Assembly (NCBI GenBank): GCA_003453835.1
Contig: DMMN01000231.1
Coordinates: 1 to 12,106 of the forward strand
Reading direction: 5' to 3'
From: Bacteroidota bacterium
Lineage (GTDB): Bacteria > Bacteroidota > Ignavibacteria > UBA10030
DNA length: 12,106 bases
Made by a program: the position numbers and the translations under genes. Below are positions 1 to 6,672 of this stretch, piece after piece. The first letter of the stretch is position 1, and the number at the start of each line of letters is the position of its first letter. The notes beneath the pieces were generated by a model. It did no database searches and was not told where the DNA came from. It was given only the letters and a program-made list of their open reading frames with translations.

Positions 1-422
1 TTCCCCTCACTGTTGAACGGCCTCGTAACAATCCCCACCACCAACGCGCCCAGGCTCTTGGCGATATTGGCGACGATCGGACCGCCGCCCGTACCGGTAC
101 CGCCTCCCATGCCTGCCGTGATAAAGACCATGTCGCTTCCGGCAAGCGCGCGGGCAATCTCCTCGCGGTCCTCCTCGACCGCCCGATGGCCGACGGTCGG
201 ATCGGCACCCGCCCCTAGACCGCGGGTCAGATTTTTCCCGACCTGGATCTTGTGGGAAGCCTTGTTGCGCTCCAAGGCTTGCATGTCGGTATTGACGGCG
301 ATGAAATCGACGCCGATCAATCCCTTGTCGATCATGCTATTGATGGCGTTCGTTCCGCCGCCACCAACGCCAACGACTCGAATCTTTGCCCCGCGATCTG
401 CTAAGGTGTCGAGTTCTATCAC
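1..422 (-). CDS. ftsZ: Cell division protein FtsZ, N-terminal part (runs off the left edge)
   Basis: FtsZ is the tubulin-like GTPase that polymerises at mid-cell into the Z ring and recruits the divisome. About 140 residues of the N-terminal GTP-binding domain are present. They show the glycine-rich start [11 protein letters not shown] (residues 16-26), the segment [10 protein letters not shown] (37-46), and the tubulin signature GGGTGTG at 106-112 followed by [10 protein letters not shown]. The last residues in view are VTRPFNSEG. The reading frame opens at a GTG codon (422-420) because AAGGAG lies 8 bases upstream and no good ATG precedes it in frame; the protein would begin [17 protein letters not shown]. 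It is the last dcw gene in view, 105 bases downstream of ftsA, and may have its own promoter in that gap. The rest of the GTPase domain, the C-terminal tail and the FtsA-binding peptide lie outside the window. Confidence 0.97.
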   Translation of the reverse strand, partial: MIELDTLADRGAKIRVVGVGGGGTNAINSMIDKGLIGVDFIAVNTDMQALERNKASHKIQVGKNLTRGLGAGADPTVGHRAVEEDREEIARALAGSDMVFITAGMGGGTGTGGGPIVANIAKSLGALVVGIVTRPFNSEG

Positions 423-430
423 GATGCGTT

Positions 431-436
431 CTCCTT
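431..436 (-). promoter_or_regulatory. Ribosome binding site of ftsZ, supports the GTG start
   Basis: Read on the minus strand this is AAGGAG, 8 bases before the GTG at 422. It is the strongest Shine-Dalgarno match in the window, and it decides the ftsZ start because no in-frame ATG is available upstream. Strong initiation fits the high FtsZ level cells generally need; that last point is inference. Confidence 0.75.
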
Positions 437-464
437 CTATTAGTTCAGTGAGGGTGATTTGGGT

Positions 465-493
465 TTGATAGTTTCGTTTGCTTGTCTTGTCAG
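465..493 (-). promoter_or_regulatory. Candidate sigma-70-type promoter upstream of ftsZ
   Basis: In the ftsA-ftsZ gap the minus strand reads CTGACA (493-488), then a 17-base A-rich spacer, then TATCAA (470-465). This matches 5 of 6 and 4 of 6 positions of the housekeeping consensus at ideal spacing, and would give an untranslated leader of roughly 35 bases before the ftsZ GTG. A dedicated ftsZ promoter is common in dcw clusters. Members of the Bacteroidetes proper use a different promoter consensus, so the match may be accidental. Confidence 0.3.
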
Positions 494-527
494 GTGTTCC
501 GGACCGTCGCTGCCATCTGAGGGCCAT

Positions 528-1778
528 TTAGAGTTCGTCGAACCACGTCTTCATTCTATTAAAGATGCTCTTCACCGATCCTTTTCCTTTCTCGCTCGTC
601 ATCGATGCAGTGATCGTTGATCGGTCGCGATGCTTCAACTCGTGCATCACCAGCCCCACACCGGTGGCATAGATCGGGTTCTCGATTTCCCGCACGAGGC
701 CGGCGCTGAAACCGCTCGGGATACCGATCTTTACGGGCATGCCGAGCACTTCACGGGCAAGATCCGCCGTACCTTTAATCAAGGAACCGCCGCCGGTGAG
801 CACGACGCCTGCGGAGAGATGTTTGGAGTATCCGGAGCGCTTGATTTCCATGGAGGCGATTTCGAGGATTTCCTCCATGCGCGGCTGAATCACCTGAGAA
901 AGCAATCGCTTGTCGATCTCGATCGGTGGCCGGCCGCCGATGCCCGGCAGGATGATCGGTTCGTTGTTGACGATCGCCGGCATGAACGCGTAGCCATGTT
1001 CCTGTTTGATCTTCTCGGCCTGGTCGGTTAAGATGCCGAGACCCTTGCGAATGTCGTCCGTGACCTTCTTTCCGGCAATGCCGATCACCGCCGTGTGGCG
1101 GATCGTTCGCTCTTCGAACACCGCAAGATCGGTTGTGCCTCCCCCGATATCGAGCAACGCGACACCGACTTCTTTCTCCTCATCGTCAAGCACTGCATAG
1201 CTTGAAGCAAGCGGCTCGAGCACCATGTCGTTCACGTGCAGGTTTGCACGCTGCACACACTTGTAAATGTTCTGGGCAGCCGTGACGAGTCCCGTAATGA
1301 TATGAACGACGGCTTCCATCCGGACGCCGGACATGCCGACGGGATCATAAATCCCATCCTGCCCGTCAACGATGAACTGCTGAGGAATGACGTGAATGAT
1401 TTTCCGGTCCGATGGAAGCGCGACGCGTTTCGTGTCCTCGATCAGCCGGTCGACATCCTCTTGCGAGATCTCGTTCTCCGGCCGGCTGATGGCGACGACG
1501 CCCCGGCTCTGAAAGCTCTGAATATGATCGCCCGCTATGCCCACCGTGACGGCGGAGATCTTCACGCCGGATTGTGCCTCGGCTTCGGCCACCGCCATCT
1601 GAATCGAGCGGACGGTCTTTTCGATGTTTGTGACGACCCCTCTCGTTAGTCCGTCGGAGGGGCTTCGCCCGATGCCGAGAATATTCAATTTGCCGGGATT
1701 GTTTTCATCCGGTGCAGCAACGATCGCACAGACTTTTGTCGTACCGATATCCAAACCAACCGCAATCTCATTGACCAT
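528..1778 (-). CDS. ftsA: Cell division protein FtsA
   Basis: FtsA is an actin-like ATPase that tethers FtsZ filaments to the inner face of the membrane and signals to the divisome. The 416 residues match the family length. Visible parts are the phosphate-1 loop VGLDIGTTKVCAIV (7-20), the FtsA-specific 1C/SHS2 region (about 80-165, including IHVIPQQF at 128-135), phosphate-2 LLDIGGGTTDLAVF (208-221) and the adenosine motif VVLTGGGSLIKG (325-336). The C-terminal segment SVKSIFNRMKTWFDEL (401-416) is a typical amphipathic membrane-targeting helix preceded by a polar linker. The ATG at 1778 is preceded by AAGGGAG at a spacing of 10 bases. It follows ftsQ by 70 bases and precedes ftsZ, the usual order. 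No key motif is altered. Confidence 0.98.
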   Translation of the reverse strand: MVNEIAVGLDIGTTKVCAIVAAPDENNPGKLNILGIGRSPSDGLTRGVVTNIEKTVRSIQMAVAEAEAQSGVKISAVTVGIAGDHIQSFQSRGVVAISRPENEISQEDVDRLIEDTKRVALPSDRKIIHVIPQQFIVDGQDGIYDPVGMSGVRMEAVVHIITGLVTAAQNIYKCVQRANLHVNDMVLEPLASSYAVLDDEEKEVGVALLDIGGGTTDLAVFEERTIRHTAVIGIAGKKVTDDIRKGLGILTDQAEKIKQEHGYAFMPAIVNNEPIILPGIGGRPPIEIDKRLLSQVIQPRMEEILEIASMEIKRSGYSKHLSAGVVLTGGGSLIKGTADLAREVLGMPVKIGIPSGFSAGLVREIENPIYATGVGLVMHELKHRDRSTITASMTSEKGKGSVKSIFNRMKTWFDEL

Positions 1779-1848
1779 ACGACGTACTCTCCCTTGGGTG
1801 CTGAGAATTCCTCATCAGAGCATCTGCACCTGAAAATGGCCTGATCTC

Positions 1849-2595
1849 TTATCCTTGTTTCTGATTCCAGCGGACAACCACCTGATCGTCGAAACGGAGA
1901 TCGACGTACTGCAAATGTTCCGAGCCTTTGTCGCGAACAACAGTGCTCCAAAACGCCTCAAGTCGTACCAACTTGCTGGGTATTTCGCCCCGGCCGAAAA
2001 TAATCGGAATGCCCCACTCGGCCGAGTACAAGATGATGTCTCCGCCATTTCGCAACCGCACTTCCGAAATGAGGAGGTACAATTCCTTGCTCACAAGCTT
2101 CGCCGCCGCGAGGATCTGCAGAGCTTCCTGGACGTCCGCATTCCTGAGGGTCGAACCGGCTGAAAGCGGAAGGTCGCCGGCGATGCCGGTCAAGATTGGC
2201 AGATCGAACAACTCTTTGGAAACGGAGTGCGGCAGGACGACGCCATCTTCATCGAGGTAGAGTATCTCAGTGCCGTTCACGATGGCCATCGGAATCCTCT
2301 CCGTTATGACAATCTTCAAGGTCGCCGGCAGATCGCGTTCCACAACGGCTTCCTTAATAAAATGATGGCTTAGAATGTCCTTCCGGACTTCCATCAGATC
2401 GACCTTCTGCAATTGGACGTTCTTCTCGATCTTCACCAACTGCATGATCTCCGCCGTCTCGACGATCCGGTTTCCTTCGATCGTTAAACGACGCACCTTG
2501 AGGCCGGACTTCCAGAAGTTGGCGGAAACGACAAGCGCCAACGCCAACACGAGGAGTCCGGCGAACCCAAGTTTCAAATTGGTGGATGTCTTCAT
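1849..2595 (-). CDS. ftsQ: Cell division protein FtsQ/DivIB
   Basis: FtsQ is a bitopic membrane protein that links early and late divisome parts through the FtsQLB complex. The 248-residue product has a very short cytoplasmic tail (1-8), one transmembrane helix (about 9-27, LGFAGLLVLALALVVSANF) and a periplasmic POTRA domain starting at LKVRRLTIEGNR (32-43) and running to about VITERIPMAIV (96-106). The FtsQ beta domain follows, with LYLDEDGVVLP (112-122) and ending near YVDLRFDDQVVVRW (230-243). FtsQ sequences diverge strongly, so the call rests on this architecture and on the position before ftsA and ftsZ. The ATG overlaps the murB stop by 4 bases (ATGA, 2595-2592) and has no clear Shine-Dalgarno sequence, which suggests translational coupling to murB. 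The cytoplasmic tail is shorter than in E. coli FtsQ. Confidence 0.93.
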   Translation of the reverse strand: MKTSTNLKLGFAGLLVLALALVVSANFWKSGLKVRRLTIEGNRIVETAEIMQLVKIEKNVQLQKVDLMEVRKDILSHHFIKEAVVERDLPATLKIVITERIPMAIVNGTEILYLDEDGVVLPHSVSKELFDLPILTGIAGDLPLSAGSTLRNADVQEALQILAAAKLVSKELYLLISEVRLRNGGDIILYSAEWGIPIIFGRGEIPSKLVRLEAFWSTVVRDKGSEHLQYVDLRFDDQVVVRWNQKQG

Positions 2596-3509
2596 GCGAC
2601 TTGCTTCTTCACATGGTCGGAGAAGCCGATGAGCTTGACTTCCAGTTCAAGCAGGATTCCCGTATTCTGGTGGACCGTGCGCCGTGCGATATCAAGGAGT
2701 GTAAACACGTCGGAGGCTTTTGCCCCACCGAGATTGACGATAAAGTTCGCGTGCTTCTCCGAGATTTGCGCGTTCCCGACACGTTTTCCCTTCAGTCCCG
2801 CCTGTTCAATGAGCTTTGCTGCGAACGTTCCAGATGGATTTTTGAACATGCTGCCGGAATTCGGCAAGCTCAGCGGTTGCGTCAGGTTCCGCTTCAGGAT
2901 GATTTCGCGGCGTTTGCGGGACAGTTCTTCCTTATCTCCATTCGGAAGAGAGAAGCGAGCGCTCAGCACGACATCGCGTGTGAACCCGGACTTCCTGTAT
3001 GCGAACTGCGCATCGTCCTTCGGCACGACCCGGATCTCGCCGTCTCGGAATACTTCGACCTCGACGATGTGGTCGGAAATTTCGCCCCCATGCGCTCCGG
3101 CGTTCATGACCACCGCACCGCCCACACTTCCCGGAATTCCAGCCAACATCTCGACACCTTGCAGGCCGTTCTGAATGCAGAAGTCGACAAACTTCGGCAT
3201 GTGCACTCCTGCCTCAGCTCGTACGAGCTCACCCTCCATTTGGATGGTGGAAAGTCCGGCTTCGAGATTGATCGCCGCACCACGAAGACCTTCATCGCTG
3301 ACGAGAAGGTTACTTCCTCGCCCAAGCATCAACGAAGGAAAGTTGTTTTTCTGAAAGTACTTGATGATTTCGACGAGATCAGACTTGTCTGCCGGCTCCA
3401 CATAGTAATCTGCCGGGCCGCCGACGCGCATGGAGGTGTACTTCGCCAGCGGCTCGTTAATGGCAATGTACCCGTGAAAGAACTGTTTGATGTCGCTTAG
3501 AGATACCAT
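2592..3509 (-). CDS. murB: UDP-N-acetylenolpyruvoylglucosamine reductase MurB, type II
   Basis: MurB reduces UDP-GlcNAc-enolpyruvate to UDP-MurNAc with NADPH, using bound FMN, in the cytoplasm. The 305-residue protein shows YTSMRVGGPAD (24-34), the FMN loop LGRGSNLLVSD (62-72), GIPGSVGGAVVMNAGAHGG (124-142), the type II motif FAYRKSGF (169-176) and the catalytic serine in NSGSMFKNP (217-225, Ser220). A C-terminal LLELEVKLIG (286-295) supplies the conserved glutamate. Length and motifs fit type II enzymes, which lack the extra loop of E. coli MurB. The frame extends back to a TTG at 3554, but I chose the ATG at 3509: it has AAGG 5 bases upstream, while the TTG has no such signal and the added residues are unlike MurB. 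It sits 67 bases after murC and overlaps ftsQ by ATGA. Confidence 0.96.
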   Translation of the reverse strand: MVSLSDIKQFFHGYIAINEPLAKYTSMRVGGPADYYVEPADKSDLVEIIKYFQKNNFPSLMLGRGSNLLVSDEGLRGAAINLEAGLSTIQMEGELVRAEAGVHMPKFVDFCIQNGLQGVEMLAGIPGSVGGAVVMNAGAHGGEISDHIVEVEVFRDGEIRVVPKDDAQFAYRKSGFTRDVVLSARFSLPNGDKEELSRKRREIILKRNLTQPLSLPNSGSMFKNPSGTFAAKLIEQAGLKGKRVGNAQISEKHANFIVNLGGAKASDVFTLLDIARRTVHQNTGILLELEVKLIGFSDHVKKQVA

Positions 3510-3576
3510 AAGAACCTTGGCAGACCGAATGTGGTCGAAAACTGTTCCACGCAACTCTCAGCCACGATTACGCCGG

Positions 3577-4959
3577 CTATCGCTGTTCGTGCTGTTGCAG
3601 GAATTCCTCACCATACTTCCAAATATCTCCGGCACCCATGGTGATAACGATGTCGCCGCTCCTGATGACCGACTTCAGATAGCTCGGAATTTGTTTCTTA
3701 TCCGGGACGTAGTGAGCATCTTTGTGACCGAATCGTTTTGCGGCGTGGACGATGAGCTCGCCCGTCACCCCCTGGATGGGCTCTTCCCGTGCAGGGTACA
3801 CGTCTGTTACGATCAGTACGTCGGAGAGCAAAAACGACTTCCCGAATTCCTCGTAGAAATCGCGCGTACGGGTGTAAAGGTGAGGCTGAAATACGCACAC
3901 CACTCGTCTCCGCCAGCCGGATTTTACTCCGGCAAGCGTTGCCCTGCACTCGGTCGGATGATGAGCGTAGTCGTCATAGAGTGTGACGCCATCGAGTTCT
4001 CCCTTTTTCTCCCACCGCCGATAGACGCCTGAGAACTTCTCGATGCCGGCCTTGACGCTTTCGAACGAGACACCAAGCTCGAGCCCTACGGCAATAGCAG
4101 CCAGAGAGTTCTGCACATTATGCTTGCCCGGCACTTGAATCGTCACCTGGCCCAAATCATCCCCCTGCCGCACGACCGTGAATGTTGACAGGTTGTCCTT
4201 GTGGCGAATGTCGACCGCCTGCACATCGGCTTGCGGATTGAGGCCGTAGGTGATGATCTTCTTCCTGCTGAACTGCGGCATGATATCGAGCAACGCAGGC
4301 TCGTCAAGGCAGAGGACGACAAAGCCGTAGAACGGGACTTTTGAAGCAAACTGAATAAAGGCTCCTTTGATATCCTCGAGATCGCGATAGCAGTCGAGAT
4401 GATCCGTCTCCAGCGTCGTCAAGACTGCGATGGTGGGCGTGATCGAGAGGAAGGAACGATCAAACTCGTCCGCTTCAACGACGATGAACTCCCCGTGGCC
4501 GAGCCGGGCGTTTGTGCCGCCCAATCCGCTCAGCTTGCCCCCGACGATCACCGTGGGGTCGAGATTTCCTTCCATCAACACGAGGCTGATCATCGAGGTC
4601 GTCGTTGTTTTGCCGTGTGTTCCGGCAATCCCGATGCCATACTTCAGGCGCATAACTTCCGCGAGCATCTCGGCTCTACGGATGATCGGAATCTTGCGTC
4701 GTTGCGCTTCAAGTAGCTCCGGATTGTCAGGCCCCACTGCCGATGAGTAGACGAGAGCGTCCACGTCAGGCCCGATGTTCTCGGCCCGATGTCCTTCAGA
4801 GATGGTTGCTCCCAGTTTTTGCAGGCGCTCCGTGACCTCGCCCAGTCCTTTGTCGGACCCGCTGACGTTGAAACCTTGATCGAGCAGAATCTCGGCGATG
4901 CCGCTCATGCCGATTCCGCCGATGCCCACAAAGTGAAGCTTCTTGATTGATGAAAACAT
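3577..4959 (-). CDS. murC: UDP-N-acetylmuramate--L-alanine ligase MurC
   Basis: MurC adds L-alanine to UDP-MurNAc with ATP, the first amino acid of the stem peptide. The 460 residues carry the N-terminal UDP-binding Rossmann motif HFVGIGGIGMSGIAEIL (9-25), the ATP loop GTHGKTTTTSM (113-123), VEADEFDRSF (161-170), TDHLDCY (185-191), PGKHNVQNSLAAIA (277-290), FSGVYRRWEKKGELDGV (309-325) and the MurC-specific DDYAHHPTE (329-337). FQPHLYTRTRDF (357-368) lies in the C-terminal domain. An in-frame TGA directly precedes the ATG at 4959, so the start cannot lie further upstream. The Shine-Dalgarno signal is weak. The gene lies 98 bases after orf165 and 67 bases before murB. The RRW in place of the commoner RRF is a mild variant. 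Confidence 0.98.
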   Translation of the reverse strand: MFSSIKKLHFVGIGGIGMSGIAEILLDQGFNVSGSDKGLGEVTERLQKLGATISEGHRAENIGPDVDALVYSSAVGPDNPELLEAQRRKIPIIRRAEMLAEVMRLKYGIGIAGTHGKTTTTSMISLVLMEGNLDPTVIVGGKLSGLGGTNARLGHGEFIVVEADEFDRSFLSITPTIAVLTTLETDHLDCYRDLEDIKGAFIQFASKVPFYGFVVLCLDEPALLDIMPQFSRKKIITYGLNPQADVQAVDIRHKDNLSTFTVVRQGDDLGQVTIQVPGKHNVQNSLAAIAVGLELGVSFESVKAGIEKFSGVYRRWEKKGELDGVTLYDDYAHHPTECRATLAGVKSGWRRRVVCVFQPHLYTRTRDFYEEFGKSFLLSDVLIVTDVYPAREEPIQGVTGELIVHAAKRFGHKDAHYVPDKKQIPSYLKSVIRSGDIVITMGAGDIWKYGEEFLQQHEQR

Positions 4960-4999
4960 TCAGTATCCGGGATGATTCGTTGATCGATCCATGTGTTGA

Positions 5000-5014
5000 T
5001 CGCTCTGCGAGCGA
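5000..5014 (-). other. Small perfect hairpin in the orf165-murC gap
   Basis: TCGCTC and GAGCGA form a perfect 6-base-pair stem with a 3-base loop, 40 bases upstream of murC. No T run follows in the direction of transcription, so it is not a standard terminator. The left arm overlaps the second of two GTTGATCG copies (4979-4986 and 4995-5002, 16 bases apart). The 98-base gap around it holds no other gene. Its role is unknown; it could affect RNA processing or stability, or be chance. Confidence 0.35.
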
Positions 5015-5057
5015 GGTAACTCATTCTTGCGCCGCCAACGAGAATGGCGCTGATGTT

Positions 5058-5555
5058 CTACACCGGCTTCCTTCTCTTCATCCCAAACTGGCGTCGCTTC
5101 CCTTTTGGAACGCGCTCAGCGATGCGCTCCATATCGGCGACAAGCTCGCGGTCTCTTTCATATCTACCGACGCGTATGCGAAACAATCGGCGCCTCGCTT
5201 TCATTTTGAAGACAACAAGCTGAAATCGCCCCGCTGTCTGGACGAGCATCTCGCGGCCGATATGCATCCACTCGATGTCTGAGAGTTTGATCTCACGATC
5301 CCTGTGCCGGGAGTGAAAGATGATGCGATCGTCTTCGATGATTAGCTTTCGGTTGCGAACAAGGTTCAAGATCAACGTTGCCAGCGAAAGAGCAACGAAG
5401 AGAATCATGATATAAACGATCGGGTCGCTGAAGACGAGCGTGAAGCGGTCTTCGAAATAGCTCCCTCTGATCCCTGCGTAGATCAGGAACACCAACAAGT
5501 ACGAAAGCGACTGTTGATAGTAGAAATCGAGTTTGTATTTGTACACCTTGTGCAT
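5058..5555 (-). CDS. Small two-helix membrane protein with a PH-like C-terminal region, function unknown
   Basis: I do not recognise this 165-residue protein as a standard dcw member. It has a short basic N-terminus (MHKVYKYKLDFYYQQ), a first hydrophobic helix (about 16-30), a short loop GSYFEDRFTLVFSD, and a second helix (about 45-66). A soluble part follows that begins RNRKLIIEDDRIIFHS (67-82), alternates short beta-like strands (EIKLSDIEWMHIG, RFQLVVFKMK, RLFRIRVG), and ends in a helix (about 132-148) and a very basic tail (KGKRRQFGMKRRKPV). Two helices followed by this strand-strand-helix pattern resemble small bacterial PH-domain membrane proteins; that is inference from pattern only. 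AGGGA overlaps the murG stop and lies 6 bases from the ATG, so translation is probably coupled to murG. The soluble part is predicted to be cytoplasmic given its positive charge. Confidence 0.85.
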   Translation of the reverse strand: MHKVYKYKLDFYYQQSLSYLLVFLIYAGIRGSYFEDRFTLVFSDPIVYIMILFVALSLATLILNLVRNRKLIIEDDRIIFHSRHRDREIKLSDIEWMHIGREMLVQTAGRFQLVVFKMKARRRLFRIRVGRYERDRELVADMERIAERVPKGKRRQFGMKRRKPV

Positions 5556-5561
5556 CGAGAA

Positions 5562-5566
5562 TCCCT
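5562..5566 (-). promoter_or_regulatory. Ribosome binding site of orf165 overlapping the murG stop codon
   Basis: The minus strand reads TAGGGATTCTCGATG: the murG stop TAG (5567-5565) supplies the first bases of the AGGGA signal, which lies 6 bases before the ATG at 5555. This supports both the start choice and coupling of the unknown gene to murG. Confidence 0.65.
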
Positions 5567-6662
5567 AGCGGGTAAACTGAAGAATCATCTCGGCAATTCG
5601 ACGTCCGGCCTCCGGCTTTCCGAGCGTCAGACTGGCCTCGCGCATTCGGGCGAGGCGCCGTTGGTCCTTCAGCAAATCGAGAATCGCCGGTTTCAGTTTC
5701 TGTGACGCGTCGGCGTCGGCGATCATCAATCCGGCACCGCCGTCGACCATTGCTTTTGCGTTGTGCGTCTGATGATCGGCTGCGGCGTGGGGGTACGGGA
5801 CCAGGATTGCCGGCTTGCCGACGCGCGTCAATTCGGCCAGCGTTGTCGCCCCCGCCCGGCATACGACAATATCCGCGGCGGCAAAAGCGTATTCCATCCT
5901 GTCAATGAACGCTCCGAGCCATCCCACCGATCTGCTGCCGATAGCCTGTTTCACCCTCTCAATGTCCCTTTGCCCGGTCTGCCAGATGAGCTGAATGCCG
6001 GCAGCCAGCAACTCCTCAATCGATCCCAGCACCGCATTGTTGACGGAGGTTGCGCCCAGACTGCCTCCGAGGACAAGAACGGTCTTCCTTGTCTGATCAA
6101 GGTTGAAAAACCCTCTTCCATCTTCTTTTGAAGCGATGCCGAGCGATTCTCTCGTCGGTGTTCCGACCACTTCAACGTTGTCGGTTCGCTTCAGCCATTT
6201 CATCGTAGCATCAAATGCCGTGAAGACTTTGTTCACTCTACCCGCCAGAAGGCGGGTCGTGAAGCCCGGGTAACTATTCGATTCATGCAACACCGTCGGA
6301 ATGCCGAACCAGGTTGCCACGGATAGAATCGGACCGCATACGTACCCTCCGGTTCCGACGACCACATCCGGCTGAAAGCGTTTGATGATGACGAACGACT
6401 GAACGAGCGAAACGGCGACCTTCACAGGAAACAGGAGGTTGTCAAGTGTTAATCTCCGGTGAAGTCCGCTGATCCAGATCGTCTGGAACGGATAGCCGCG
6501 TTGAGGCACGACGCGCGCTTCGATTTTGTTCTTTGTCCCGATGAACAGAAGCTCCGCCGCCGGCTCGATCTTCCGGCCCTCGTCTGCAATCGCAAGCGCG
6601 GGGAAGAGATGACCGCCTGTTCCGCCGCCGGCAAGGAGAATTCTCGGATTCTGAGCTGCCAC
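5565..6662 (-). CDS. murG: UDP-GlcNAc:lipid I N-acetylglucosaminyltransferase MurG
   Basis: MurG transfers GlcNAc from UDP-GlcNAc to lipid I at the inner face of the membrane, making lipid II. The 365-residue GT-B fold protein shows the first glycine loop LAGGGTGGHLFPALAIA (10-26), VVGTGGYVCGP (101-111), HESNSYPG (126-133), the third glycine loop LVLGGSLGA (196-204), and the UDP-GlcNAc-binding stretch CRAGATTLAE (268-277) with PHAAADHQTHNA (291-302). HESN instead of HEQN and GTPTR (167-171) instead of GNPVR are variants from the enterobacterial form. The start is GTG at 6662, with AGGA six bases upstream; the ATG beginning two bases earlier is in another frame and gives no MurG sequence. Only 8 bases separate it from ftsW and 9 from orf165, so it sits in a tightly packed block. 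Confidence 0.98.
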   Translation of the reverse strand: MAAQNPRILLAGGGTGGHLFPALAIADEGRKIEPAAELLFIGTKNKIEARVVPQRGYPFQTIWISGLHRRLTLDNLLFPVKVAVSLVQSFVIIKRFQPDVVVGTGGYVCGPILSVATWFGIPTVLHESNSYPGFTTRLLAGRVNKVFTAFDATMKWLKRTDNVEVVGTPTRESLGIASKEDGRGFFNLDQTRKTVLVLGGSLGATSVNNAVLGSIEELLAAGIQLIWQTGQRDIERVKQAIGSRSVGWLGAFIDRMEYAFAAADIVVCRAGATTLAELTRVGKPAILVPYPHAAADHQTHNAKAMVDGGAGLMIADADASQKLKPAILDLLKDQRRLARMREASLTLGKPEAGRRIAEMILQFTR

Positions 6663-6668
6663 ATCGTT

Positions 6669-6672
6669 TCCT
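6669..6672 (-). promoter_or_regulatory. Ribosome binding site of murG overlapping the ftsW stop codon
   Basis: The minus strand reads TAGGAAACGATGTG: AGGA shares bases with the ftsW stop TAG (6673-6671) and lies 6 bases before the GTG start at 6662. It supports the GTG choice over the out-of-frame ATG at 6664 and suggests ftsW-murG translational coupling. Confidence 0.6.

Noticed and set aside
13..468. 151-codon plus-strand frame at the left edge
   Set aside because: Complement of ftsZ. The low-complexity proline-rich stretch is the reverse reading of the glycine-rich FtsZ loops.
2586..3500. 304-codon open frame on the plus strand
   Set aside because: It lies wholly antisense to murB and the start of ftsQ. 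Its translation shows no recognisable motif, while the minus-strand frame gives clear MurB.
5293..5862. 189-codon minus-strand frame across the murG-orf165 junction
   Set aside because: It overlaps both genes in another frame and is dominated by Arg, Gly and Pro without domain features; murG and orf165 explain the sequence.
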